Of a stretch of 64,000 bases of DNA, positions 34,694-45,115 are shown in pieces. Origin of the DNA: Streptomyces canus 299MFChir4.1 (GTDB lineage: Bacteria > Actinomycetota > Actinomycetes > Streptomycetales > Streptomycetaceae). The translations under genes and the position numbers were made by a program. The notes beneath the pieces are model-generated. The model was not told where the DNA came from, searched no databases, and saw only the letters and a program-made list of their open reading frames with translations. The DNA is taken from the NCBI RefSeq assembly GCF_000383615.1, contig NZ_KB911593.1, positions 23,296-87,295 on the forward strand, read 5' to 3'. Numbering within the stretch: the first letter of the stretch is position 1; every line of letters starts with the position of its first letter.

Positions 34694-36031
34694 ATGAAAC
34701 ACAAACCAGTTGTCGCCGCCCTGCTGTTGCTGGCGCCGCTGACGGCCTGCGGCAGCGCCCAGGCGGGCGACGGTTCCACGGTCACCGTCACCGTCGGCTA
34801 CCAGTCCAGGACCATCAACACGGTCACCGCCGGCACCCTGCTGCGCTCCCTCGGCTACTTCGAGAAGGAGCTCAACTCGCTGCACGACGGCCGGACCTAC
34901 AAGGTCGACTGGCAGGACTACGCCACCGGCGCCCCCATCACCGCCCAGATGACCGCCGGGAAGATCGACATCGGCTCGATGGGCGACTTCCCGCTCCTCA
35001 TCAACGCGGCCCGCGGCAAGCAGCTCGGCAAGCCCACCCGCCTGGTCGCGGTCACCGGCTACAACCTCCGCGGCGGTCTGAACACGATCGTCACCTCCCC
35101 GGACTCCAAGCTGGCCTCGCTCGCCGACCTCAAGGGCAAGAAGGTCTCCACCAGCGTCGGCTCCGCCGCCGACGGCACCCTCGTCCGCGCCCTCCAGCGC
35201 GCCGGCATCGATCCCGACAAGGGCATCGAGAAGCTCAACCAGCAGCCCGCCGTGGGTGCTTCGGCCCTGACGGCGGGCAGTACGGACGCGCTCTCGCAGT
35301 TCGTCGCCTGGCCCGGCCTGCTCACCTACCAGGGCAAGGCGAAGGCCCTCTACGACGGTGCCGAGCTGAACCTCCCCACCTTCCACGGTGTCACCGCCCG
35401 CGAGGACTTCGCCGAGAAGCGCCCGGCGGTCCTGGAGGCGTTCCTGAAAGCCCAGGCCGAGGCCACCGACTACCTCGACGACCACCCGGTCACCGCCGCC
35501 GAGTCGGTCGCGAAGGCCACCGGCCTGCCCGCCGAGGTCGTCTACCTCTACAACGGCGCCCACGGCATCGCCACCTTCGACCCTGCGGTCAAGCCGCAAC
35601 TGGTCTCCGCACTGAAGCAGGACGTCTCGGTGCTGAAGGCGGCCAAGCTGACCGGTGACATCGACGTGGACTCCTTCGTCGACGACCAGTACGTCAGGAA
35701 GGCCCTCGGGGCCGGTTACGCGGCCCGTCTCGCCGCCGCTCCCGCCGCCTCCGCAAGCGAGGTCTGGCCCAAGGGCGCCTCCGGGACGCGGAGCTTCAAG
35801 ACGCCCGCGGAGCTGCTGAAGTACGTCTCCGCGCATCAGGACGGCATCCGCGCCGCCTATGTCCCCGACGCCACCACCGGCACCCTCTGGTTCGCCGACA
35901 AGGCGGTCTGGGTGGCCGACGGCGACCGACTGCTGCCCTTCGTCGCCCCGGAGACCGCGCGGGCGTACGTCTCCGCGCACGGCGGCGCCCGGGTCGTCAC
36001 ATACGCCGACGCACTGGAGCGGGTGTCGTGA
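34694..36031 (+). CDS. Sulfonate/nitrate-type ABC binding lipoprotein with NosL-like C-terminal domain
   Basis: This 445-residue lipoprotein has a lipobox (PLTAC-GSA, Cys about residue 19) and a SsuA/TauA/NrtA-type binding domain to about 335 (VTVGYQSRTINTVTAGTLLRSLGYFE, then MTAGKIDIGSMGDFPLL and FHGVTAREDF). From about residue 355 it carries a ~90-residue extra domain. SFKTPAELLKYVSAHQDG, then TLWFADKAVWVADGDRLLPF and PETARAYVSAHGGARVVTYADALERV resemble NosL. The Cys and Met ligands of true NosL copper sites are not evident. The usual family length is about 320-340, so this is a fusion. Its stop overlaps the permease GTG. Confidence 0.85.
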   Translation: MKHKPVVAALLLLAPLTACGSAQAGDGSTVTVTVGYQSRTINTVTAGTLLRSLGYFEKELNSLHDGRTYKVDWQDYATGAPITAQMTAGKIDIGSMGDFPLLINAARGKQLGKPTRLVAVTGYNLRGGLNTIVTSPDSKLASLADLKGKKVSTSVGSAADGTLVRALQRAGIDPDKGIEKLNQQPAVGASALTAGSTDALSQFVAWPGLLTYQGKAKALYDGAELNLPTFHGVTAREDFAEKRPAVLEAFLKAQAEATDYLDDHPVTAAESVAKATGLPAEVVYLYNGAHGIATFDPAVKPQLVSALKQDVSVLKAAKLTGDIDVDSFVDDQYVRKALGAGYAARLAAAPAASASEVWPKGASGTRSFKTPAELLKYVSAHQDGIRAAYVPDATTGTLWFADKAVWVADGDRLLPFVAPETARAYVSAHGGARVVTYADALERVS

Positions 36032-36909
36032 GCCGGCCCCTGCCGAAGGCCGGCCGGTACGCGCTCAGGGTGGCGTCCCTGGCGATCGCCCTCGGCGTGT
36101 GGCAGCTGCTGACCAGCCTCGACATCGACCTGTGGCTGCGCTTCTCGCAGTTCCCCACGGTCACGGACGTGGCGAGCGCCTTCGCCGACCGGTTGTCCGG
36201 CCCCGACTACTGGACGGACCTCACCGACAGCCTCACCCGCATCCTCACCGGCTTCCTGCTCGCCGCGGTGCTCGGGGTGGCGACGGGCGTGCTCATCGCG
36301 CGCTCCCGCCTCGCCGAGGACCTCCTCGGCCCGGTTCTGGAAGTCGTCCGCCCGATCCCGGCGATCGCCCTGGTTCCCGTCGCCATCCTGCTGTTCCCCT
36401 CCAACGAGCAGGGCATCGTCTTCATCACCTTCACCGCCGCCTTCTTCCCCGTCCTGGTCTCCACCCGGCACGCGGTCCGCGCGCTGACCCCCGTATGGGA
36501 GGAGGCGGTGGTGACCATGGGCGGCGGCCGGTGGCGGATCCTCGCCTCGGTCGTCCTGCCGGGCGCCCTGCCCGGCATCTTCGGCGGCCTCTCGGTCGGC
36601 ATCGGCGTCTCGTGGATCTGTGTGATCTCCGCCGAGATGATCTCCGGCCAGTACGGCGTCGGCTACCGCACCTGGCAGGACTACACCGTCGTCAACTACG
36701 CGGGCGTCTTCGTCGGCATGGTCACCATCGGCGTCCTCGGCTGGCTCACCTCCACGGCCGTGGAGCTGCTGGGGCGGCGGTTGACGCGGTGGCTGCCGAG
36801 GACGTCGTACGCCGGCGGGCGACCTCTGAGGCGGGCACGCGCCACCTCGACTGCCGTGGCTGTCAGCCCCAGGGCGAAGGAGGGCATCCCTCATGACCAG
36901 CTCGTCTGA
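36028..36909 (+). CDS. ABC transporter permease (SsuC/TauC type)
   Basis: This 293-residue permease has six transmembrane segments, starting at VASLAIALGVWQLLTS. Its EAA-like loop is LTPVWEEAVVTMGGGRWRILASVVLPGALPGIFGGL. It belongs to the nitrate/sulfonate/taurine importer family. The GTG start overlaps the stop of the binding-protein gene, and the end overlaps the ATPase start by 17 nt. It carries an Arg-rich tail of about 40 residues past the last segment. Confidence 0.9.
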   Translation: MSRPLPKAGRYALRVASLAIALGVWQLLTSLDIDLWLRFSQFPTVTDVASAFADRLSGPDYWTDLTDSLTRILTGFLLAAVLGVATGVLIARSRLAEDLLGPVLEVVRPIPAIALVPVAILLFPSNEQGIVFITFTAAFFPVLVSTRHAVRALTPVWEEAVVTMGGGRWRILASVVLPGALPGIFGGLSVGIGVSWICVISAEMISGQYGVGYRTWQDYTVVNYAGVFVGMVTIGVLGWLTSTAVELLGRRLTRWLPRTSYAGGRPLRRARATSTAVAVSPRAKEGIPHDQLV

Positions 36910-37660
36910 CCGGCGTCCCCGCCCCGGCACCGGTGCGGCACTGGCCCTGCACGGCACCGCCCTGGGACGGCCCGACGCACCCGTACTCGACGCGGTGGAG
37001 CTCGATGTGGCCCCAGGTGAGATTCTCACCGTCGTCGGCCCCTCCGGCTGCGGCAAGTCGACCCTGCTGCGCACCCTGGCCGGCCTCCTGGCTCCCCTCT
37101 CCGGCCGGGTCACCCAGGACTCCCGCCCTCTGACCCGCCCCTCGGCCGACCGCGCGCTGGTCTTCCAGGAGGACGCCCTCCTGCCCTGGCGCACCCTGCG
37201 CGCCAACGTCGAACTCCCCCTCGCCATCAAGGGCCTGCCCCGCGCCGACCGCCGCGCACAGGCCGAGTCCTGGCTGGCCCGGGTCGGACTCGCCGACCAC
37301 GCCCGGCAGTTGCCGCACCGCGTCTCCGGCGGACAGCGCCAGCGTGCCCAACTGGCCCGCGCCCTAGCGGGCGCACCCCGTGCCGTCCTCATGGACGAAC
37401 CCTTCGGCGCCCTCGACGCCCAGACCCGCGCCGGCATGCAGGACCTGCTGGTCGAGGTGCTCCGGGGCACGGGCGCCACGGTCGTCTTCGTCACCCACGA
37501 CGTGGACGAGGCCCTCTTCCTCGGCGACCGCGTGGCCCTCCTCGGCGGCGGCCGCCTGACCGCCGTGCGCGATGTCCCGCGCCCGCGCGACCGGTCGGCG
37601 CACGACGATCCCGCGCGCGTGGCGCTGCGCCGCGACGTCCTCTCCTCGCTCGGTACCTGA
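36893..37660 (+). CDS. ABC transporter ATPase (SsuB/TauB type)
   Basis: This is a 255-residue import ATPase. Walker A is VVGPSGCGKSTLLRTLAGL (about residues 48-66), Q-loop VFQEDALLPWRTLRANV, signature HRVSGGQRQRAQLARAL, Walker B AVLMDEPFGALDAQTR, and H-loop VFVTHDVDEALFLGDRV. The Q-loop LPWRT stretch is typical of sulfonate/nitrate/taurine systems. It powers the permease and binding protein just upstream. 11 nt separate it from the flavoprotein GTG. Confidence 0.92.
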   Translation: MTSSSDRRPRPGTGAALALHGTALGRPDAPVLDAVELDVAPGEILTVVGPSGCGKSTLLRTLAGLLAPLSGRVTQDSRPLTRPSADRALVFQEDALLPWRTLRANVELPLAIKGLPRADRRAQAESWLARVGLADHARQLPHRVSGGQRQRAQLARALAGAPRAVLMDEPFGALDAQTRAGMQDLLVEVLRGTGATVVFVTHDVDEALFLGDRVALLGGGRLTAVRDVPRPRDRSAHDDPARVALRRDVLSSLGT

Positions 37661-37671
37661 AAGGCCCCCCG

Positions 37672-40464
37672 GTGACCACCCCCGCCTTGAACACGCCTCT
37701 GGAGATCCCCGCCCTCACCGACGCCGAGGAGATCCGCTGTGACGTCCTCGTCGTCGGCGGCGGCACCGCCGGCACCATGGCCGCCCTGACCGCCGCCGAG
37801 CACGGCGCGAACGTGCTGTTGCTGGAGAAGGCCCACGTCCGGCACTCCGGCGCCCTCGCCATGGGCATGGACGGCGTCAACAACGCGGTCATCCCCGGCC
37901 GAGCCGAACCCGACGACTACGTCGCCGAGATCACCCGCGCCAACGACGGCATCGTCGACCAGTCCACCGTCCGCCAGACCGCCACCCGCGGCTTCGGCAT
38001 GGTGCAGCGTCTGGAGTCGTACGGCGTGAAGTTCGAGAAGGACGAGCACGGCGACTACGCGGTCCGCCAGGTCCACCGCTCCGGCTCCTACGTGCTGCCG
38101 ATGCCGGAGGGCAAGGACGTCAAGAAGGTCCTGTACCGGCAGCTGCGGCGGCGCGAGATGCGGGAGCGGATCCGCATCGAGAACCGGGTGATGCCGGTGC
38201 GGGTGCTCACGGCTGAAGGGCGGGCCGTGGGTGCGGTCGGCTTCAACACGCGCACCGGCGCCTTCGTCACGGTCCGCGCGGGCGCGGTGATCCTGGCGAC
38301 CGGCGCCTGCGGCCGCCTGGGCCTGCCCGCCTCCGGCTACCTGTACGGCACCTACGAGAACCCGACCAACGCGGGCGACGGCTACGCCATGGCCTACCAC
38401 GCGGGCGCCGAGCTGACCGGCATCGAGTGCTTCCAGATCAACCCGCTGATCAAGGACTACAACGGCCCCGCCTGCGCGTACGTCGCCAACCCCTTCGGCG
38501 GCTACCAGGTCAACCGGCACGGCGAGCGCTTCGTCGACTCCGACTACTGGTCCGGCCAGATGATGGCCGAGTTCGCGGCGGAGGTCGCGTCCGACCGGGG
38601 CCCGGTGTACCTGAAGCTGAGCCACCTGCCCGAGGAGTCGATCTCGTCCCTGGAGTCGATCCTGCACTCCACGGAGCGGCCCACCCGCGGGACCTTCCAC
38701 GAGGGCCGCGGTCACGACTACCGCACCCACGACATCGAGATGCACATCTCCGAGATCGGTCTGTGCGGCGGCCACTCGGCCTCCGGGGTCCGCGTCGACG
38801 ACCACGCCCGCACGACCGTCCCACGCCTCTACGCCGCCGGCGACCTCGCCTGCGTCCCGCACAACTACATGATCGGCGCGTTCGTCTTCGGCGACCTCGC
38901 GGGCACGGACGCGTCCCAGTACGCCCCCTACGAAGGGGAGTTGCCGCCCGACCAGCTCCGCGAGGCGCACGAACTGATCTACCGCCCGCTGCGCAACCCG
39001 GACGGCCCGCCGCAGCCCCAGGTCGAGTACAAGCTGCGCCGCTTCGTGAACGACTACGTGGCCCCGCCGAAGTCCGGCGCCCGTCTCTCGCTGGCCCTGG
39101 AGTCCTTCGAACGGATGCGGGAGGACATCGCCGCGATGGGTGCGCGGACCCCGCACGAGCTGATGCGCTGCGCCGAGGTCTCCTTCATCCGCGACTGCGC
39201 GGAGATGGCCGCCCGTGCCTCGCTGGCCCGCACGGAGTCCCGCTGGGGCCTCTACCACGACCGTCTCGACCACCCCCATCGCGACGACACCTCCTGGTTC
39301 CACCATCTCGATCTGCACAAGTCCCCCTCCGGTGCGATGGAGTTCACGGCCCGGCCCGTGGCTCCCTATCTGGTCCCGATCGACGAGTTCACCCCGGTCG
39401 GCGGCCCCTCCCGGCACATCGGCGAGGTGCACGCCGAGGAGGTGGCGACGGCGGGGGCGCGCGAGCTGGCCCCGGTCGCGGGCGGGGGGCCGGGCGCCTC
39501 GGACAACCCTGGCGACACGGCCGACCGGTCCGGTGCCGGCACGGTGGCGAACGCCCCGGTCTCGGCAGCCCCCGTCTCGTCCCGTCTGCTCGACCTCCTC
39601 GCCCTCGCCGAGCAGGAACCCGAACTCGCCGCCCTACGGACCTACTTGTCCGATCCCGATCCCGCCGTCCGCCGTACGGCCGTCACCGTCCTGACGGAGA
39701 CCACGCCCCCGGGTACCGGACCGGTCCTCGCGCAGTCCCTCACCGACCGCGACCCCGGTGTCCGTGCCGCCGCGGCCGCGTCCCTGCGCGAACTCGTCGA
39801 GACGCTCCCGCCCGGACCCGCCCTCCGCGAGGGTCTCGCCACCGCCCTGGCCGAGTCCGACCCGGTCGTCCGCGCCACCGCTCTGGACGTCCTGCGTGCC
39901 CTGCGCCTCGGCGACACGCAACTCTTCGCCGGGGCCCTCACCGACGCGGACATCCCGGTCCGAATCGAGGCGGTCCGCGCCCTCGTCTCGGTGGACGCCA
40001 CCGAGGAACTCGCCCGCGCGGCCACCACCGACCCGTCCCGCGAGGTCCGCGTGACGATCGCCAAGGCACTGGCGACGGTGTGGGCCGAACGCCCGCTGGA
40101 CGTCGCCCTCGACGCCCTGGCCCTTCTCACCGAGGACCCCGACGCCCTGGTGCGGGGGGCGGCTTACGGAGCACTGGGCACCACTGGCTGCCCCGCGCCC
40201 CTCGCCGCCCGCGCCGTCACCGCCCTGTCGGCCGCCGCCTGGCAGGTCCGGTCGGGTGCCGCGACGGCGCTGTCCGCCGCTGCCCCGGACGTGGCCGTCC
40301 CCGCCCTCGCCAAGGCCCTCGCCGACCCGAACGCCGACGTCCGCAAGGCAGCCGTCCTCGCCCTGACCCGGCACACGGGCACCGAGGACGCCCGCGCGGC
40401 CCTGGCCACGGCGACGACGGACTCGGACGCGGACGTCAGGGCGTATGCGGCACGCGCCTTGTGA
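37672..40464 (+). CDS. AprA/fumarate-reductase-like flavoprotein with C-terminal HEAT repeats
   Basis: This 930-residue protein has two parts. Residues about 1-620 form an FRD/SDH/AprA-type FAD domain: CDVLVVGGGTAGTMAALTAA (about 23-42), LLLEKAHVRHSGALAMGMDGVNN (as in AprA), VILATGACGRLGLPASGYL, YAAGDLACVPHNYMIGAFVFGDLAG. Residues about 640-930 are 8-9 HEAT/PBS-type repeats (units like DPDPAVRRTAVTVLTE, DRDPGVRAAAAASLRE, DPNADVRKAAVLALTR). It lacks any transmembrane anchor, so it is cytosolic and probably works with the operon ferredoxin. Reaction unknown; oxidation or reduction of a sulfur species is a family-based guess. GTG start has only a weak ribosome site. Confidence 0.85.
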   Translation: MTTPALNTPLEIPALTDAEEIRCDVLVVGGGTAGTMAALTAAEHGANVLLLEKAHVRHSGALAMGMDGVNNAVIPGRAEPDDYVAEITRANDGIVDQSTVRQTATRGFGMVQRLESYGVKFEKDEHGDYAVRQVHRSGSYVLPMPEGKDVKKVLYRQLRRREMRERIRIENRVMPVRVLTAEGRAVGAVGFNTRTGAFVTVRAGAVILATGACGRLGLPASGYLYGTYENPTNAGDGYAMAYHAGAELTGIECFQINPLIKDYNGPACAYVANPFGGYQVNRHGERFVDSDYWSGQMMAEFAAEVASDRGPVYLKLSHLPEESISSLESILHSTERPTRGTFHEGRGHDYRTHDIEMHISEIGLCGGHSASGVRVDDHARTTVPRLYAAGDLACVPHNYMIGAFVFGDLAGTDASQYAPYEGELPPDQLREAHELIYRPLRNPDGPPQPQVEYKLRRFVNDYVAPPKSGARLSLALESFERMREDIAAMGARTPHELMRCAEVSFIRDCAEMAARASLARTESRWGLYHDRLDHPHRDDTSWFHHLDLHKSPSGAMEFTARPVAPYLVPIDEFTPVGGPSRHIGEVHAEEVATAGARELAPVAGGGPGASDNPGDTADRSGAGTVANAPVSAAPVSSRLLDLLALAEQEPELAALRTYLSDPDPAVRRTAVTVLTETTPPGTGPVLAQSLTDRDPGVRAAAAASLRELVETLPPGPALREGLATALAESDPVVRATALDVLRALRLGDTQLFAGALTDADIPVRIEAVRALVSVDATEELARAATTDPSREVRVTIAKALATVWAERPLDVALDALALLTEDPDALVRGAAYGALGTTGCPAPLAARAVTALSAAAWQVRSGAATALSAAAPDVAVPALAKALADPNADVRKAAVLALTRHTGTEDARAALATATTDSDADVRAYAARAL
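39595..40461 (+). repeat. HEAT/PBS-lyase-type repeat array in flavoprotein gene
   Basis: About nine 31-33-residue helical repeats, each with a D-x-D/N-P-x-V-R-x-A-A core, are strung at the 3' end of the flavoprotein gene. The repeats are divergent at DNA level, so they are old. Such arrays bind partner proteins, nucleic acid or, in phycobilin lyases, chromophores. Confidence 0.8.
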
Positions 40465-40531
40465 CGTGAGGTGTCGTGAGGTGAGATGCCGCGGCACAAC
40501 CCCCGCGCTCCATGCCGGAACCCGGCGGCGG

Positions 40532-42562
<2,031 letters not shown>

Positions 42563-42826
42563 AGTCCCGTCCCCCGTACGTCGTCCCTCGACCACTGCCT
42601 CCACGATAGGGGCCGGGACCGACAGCGTCGGAGTTATCCACAGGCCGGGCCGGTGACGTTGCGTGGTCATTCGATCGGCCGATGTCACATGGCGCACGCG
42701 TTCGAGGCGGGACATGCTGCTGGGGCGGGCCGGGGAGGCCCCCGCCTCCCCATGGACGGCTCCTCCCCACGGACGACTCCTCGCCCCCGCGCCTCTCCCG
42801 CCTCAAGCGCCTCAAGGAGAACCACG

Positions 42827-43393
42827 ATGGCCCCTCGGCCCCTGAAGGCAGTGCTCACCGTCGCGGCGGCGGCGGCCTTCTCACTGACCGCAGTCCCCGC
42901 ACACGCAGCCGACCCGGACCCGCTCGTCTGGACGGAGCTGTCCAAGACGTACGGGGCCACCGGCGCGTATGCCTACGAGCCGTACGCCGTCGCCGACGGC
43001 TTCACCCCGACGGCCTGTGCGCCCGGCTCGGGCTACCGCTACGTCAACGAGGAGAACGTCGGGCAGACCGACCCCGAGAAGCCCGCGGCTCTCCTCTACG
43101 AGGACGGCCCGTACGGGCGCAGGCTCGTCGCGGTGGAGTGGGTCGCGAAGGCCGAGTCGGGTGCCGCCGCTCCGGTGATGTTCGGTCAGACCTTCCAGAA
43201 GCCGGTCGACCTGGCGGACGCGGGCTCCGGCTACACCCTGCGTGCCTGGATCTACAAGACGAACCCCAGCGGTCTCTTCAATCCCACACATCCCGATGTG
43301 ACGTGCTCGGCGGGCCAGGACTCGGACCCTGACCTGGCTCCGGACCTGACCCAGGACGTGATGCCGGCCCGGGACCTGAACCTGGACCTGTGA
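42827..43393 (+). CDS. Secreted protein of unknown function
   Basis: This 188-residue protein starts with a signal peptide (about 1-28, cleaved after AHA) and a mature part with three or four Cys (CAPGSGYRYV and VTCSAGQD among them). The C terminus is a short Asp/Leu-Pro-rich tail (DPDLAPDLTQDVMPARDLN). AAGGAGA is 6 nt before the ATG. I do not recognise a domain. It is divergent from recQ and followed by a strong terminator. Confidence 0.75.
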   Translation: MAPRPLKAVLTVAAAAAFSLTAVPAHAADPDPLVWTELSKTYGATGAYAYEPYAVADGFTPTACAPGSGYRYVNEENVGQTDPEKPAALLYEDGPYGRRLVAVEWVAKAESGAAAPVMFGQTFQKPVDLADAGSGYTLRAWIYKTNPSGLFNPTHPDVTCSAGQDSDPDLAPDLTQDVMPARDLNLDL

Positions 43394-43396
43394 CGG

Positions 43397-43445
43397 CATG
43401 CGGCGGGCCCCGGCTCCCTCGAAGGGAACCGGGGCCCGCCGCATG
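43397..43445. terminator. Bidirectional terminator between secreted-protein gene and nuoN
   Basis: A 23-bp stem (43397-43419 with 43423-43445) with one mismatch and a 3-base loop lies 3 bp past the secreted-protein stop and about 20 bp past the nuoN stop. The two convergent transcription units should both end here. Confidence 0.9.
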
Positions 43446-43465
43446 AACAGTTCAGGCATCCCAGG

Positions 43466-45115
43466 TCAGCGCACGAACACTCCCGCCTGGTTCGCCAGGT
43501 CCAGGAAGTACTGCGGCGCCACACCGAGCACCAGGGTGACCGCCACGCCGACCCCGATCGCCGTCATCGTCAGCGGCGACGGCACGGCGACCGTCGGTCC
43601 CTCCGGGCGCGGTTCGCTGAAGAACATCAGCACGATCACACGGATGTAGAAGAACGCCGCGATGGCCGACGAGATCACACCGACCACGACGAGCGGCGCC
43701 GCGCCGCCCTCCGCCGCCGCCTTGAACACGGCGAACTTACCGGCGAAGCCGGAGGTCAGCGGGATACCGGCGAAGGCCAGCAGGAACACCGCGAACACGG
43801 CGGCCACCAGCGGCGAACGACGGCCGAGGCCCGCCCACTTGGACAGGTGCGTCGCCTCACCACCGGCGTCGCGGACCAGCGTGACCACGGCGAACGCGCC
43901 GATCGTCACGAACGAGTACGCGGCCAGGTAGAAGAGGACCGACGAAACCCCGTCCGGGGTGGTCGCGATGACACCGGCGAGGATGAACCCGGCGTGCGCG
44001 ATCGACGAGTACGCAAGAAGCCGCTTGATGTCGGTCTGCGTGATCGCGACGATCGCACCGCCGAGCATGGTGACGATCGCGACGGCCCACATGACCGGCC
44101 GCCAGTCCCAGCGCAGGCCCGGCAGGACGACGTAGAGGATCCTGAGCAGCGCGCCGAAGGCGGCCACCTTGGTCGCCGCCGCCATGAAGCCGGTGACCGG
44201 GGTGGGCGCGCCCTGGTAGACGTCCGGGGTCCACATGTGGAACGGCACCGCGCCCACCTTGAACAGCAGGCCCATGACGATCATCGCGGCGCCGATCAGC
44301 AGCAGCGCGTCGTTGCCCATGGTGTCGGCGAGCGCCGGGTCCACGGTGCTGATCGTGCCGTCGACGACCTGCGCGATGGTGCCGTACGACACCGAGCCCG
44401 CGTAGCCGTACAGGAGCGCGATGCCGAACAGGGTGAACGCGGAGGCGAACGAGCCGAGCAGGAAGTACTTGACCGCGGCCTCCTGCGACATGAGCCGCTT
44501 GCGGCGGGCCAGCGCGCACAGCAGGTACAGCGGGAGTGAGAAGACCTCCAGGGCCACGAACAGCGTCAGCAGGTCGTTGGCGGCCGGGAAGATCAGCATG
44601 CCGGCGACGGCGAAGAGCAGCAGCGGGAACACCTCGGTGGTGGTGAACCCGGCCTTCACGGCCGCCCTCTCGCTGTCGCTGCCCGGCACCGAGGCGGCCT
44701 GCGCGGCGAACGAGTCGACGCGGTTGCCGTGTGTCTCGGGGTCGAGCCTTCGCTCGGCGAAGGTGAACAGGCCGACCATGGATGCCAGCAGGATCGTGCC
44801 CTGGAGGAACAGGGCCGGTCCGTCGACGGCGATCGCGCCCATGGCCGCGATGCCCGCCTTGGTGGTGGCGTATCCGTCGGCGGCCAGGGCGACGACCGCC
44901 GCGAAGGCGGCGCACAGGGCCACGACGGAGACGAACAGCTGGGCGTAGTAACGGGACTTGCGCGGGACGAAGGCCTCGACCAGCACTCCGACGATCGCCG
45001 CGCCCAGGATGATCAGGGTGGGCGACAACTGCCCGTATTCGATCTTCGGCGCGTCGATCTTGGAGATCGGGTCGGCCGCGGTTGTCCACAGGCTGTGGAC
45101 GACTGTCGCGCTCAC
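43466..45115 (-). CDS. nuoN: NADH-quinone oxidoreductase subunit N
   Basis: This 549-residue proton-pumping membrane subunit is related to Mrp antiporters. About 14 transmembrane segments; the key Lys/Glu region appears in LFKVGAVPFHMWTPDVYQGAPTPVTGFMAAATKVAAF. The N terminus (1-30) is hydrophilic and begins with a GTG overlapping the nuoM stop (GTGA). It is the last gene of the operon, right before the bidirectional terminator. Confidence 0.95.
   Translation of the reverse strand: MSATVVHSLWTTAADPISKIDAPKIEYGQLSPTLIILGAAIVGVLVEAFVPRKSRYYAQLFVSVVALCAAFAAVVALAADGYATTKAGIAAMGAIAVDGPALFLQGTILLASMVGLFTFAERRLDPETHGNRVDSFAAQAASVPGSDSERAAVKAGFTTTEVFPLLLFAVAGMLIFPAANDLLTLFVALEVFSLPLYLLCALARRKRLMSQEAAVKYFLLGSFASAFTLFGIALLYGYAGSVSYGTIAQVVDGTISTVDPALADTMGNDALLLIGAAMIVMGLLFKVGAVPFHMWTPDVYQGAPTPVTGFMAAATKVAAFGALLRILYVVLPGLRWDWRPVMWAVAIVTMLGGAIVAITQTDIKRLLAYSSIAHAGFILAGVIATTPDGVSSVLFYLAAYSFVTIGAFAVVTLVRDAGGEATHLSKWAGLGRRSPLVAAVFAVFLLAFAGIPLTSGFAGKFAVFKAAAEGGAAPLVVVGVISSAIAAFFYIRVIVLMFFSEPRPEGPTVAVPSPLTMTAIGVGVAVTLVLGVAPQYFLDLANQAGVFVR

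Noticed and set aside
35857..39432. A 1191-codon open frame on the minus strand across the importer and flavoprotein genes
   Set aside because: It is the antisense shadow of GC-biased codons. The peptide is Arg/Gly/Val-rich with no domain, and the plus-strand genes are clear.
38427..40469. A 680-codon frame overlapping the flavoprotein on the same strand
   Set aside because: It is the +1 shadow, Arg/Pro-rich without motif. The true frame holds FAD and HEAT signatures.
42563..42715. Longer start for recQ
   Set aside because: The additional residues have no family counterpart and overlap the probable divergent promoter. ATG 42562 has a better ribosome site.
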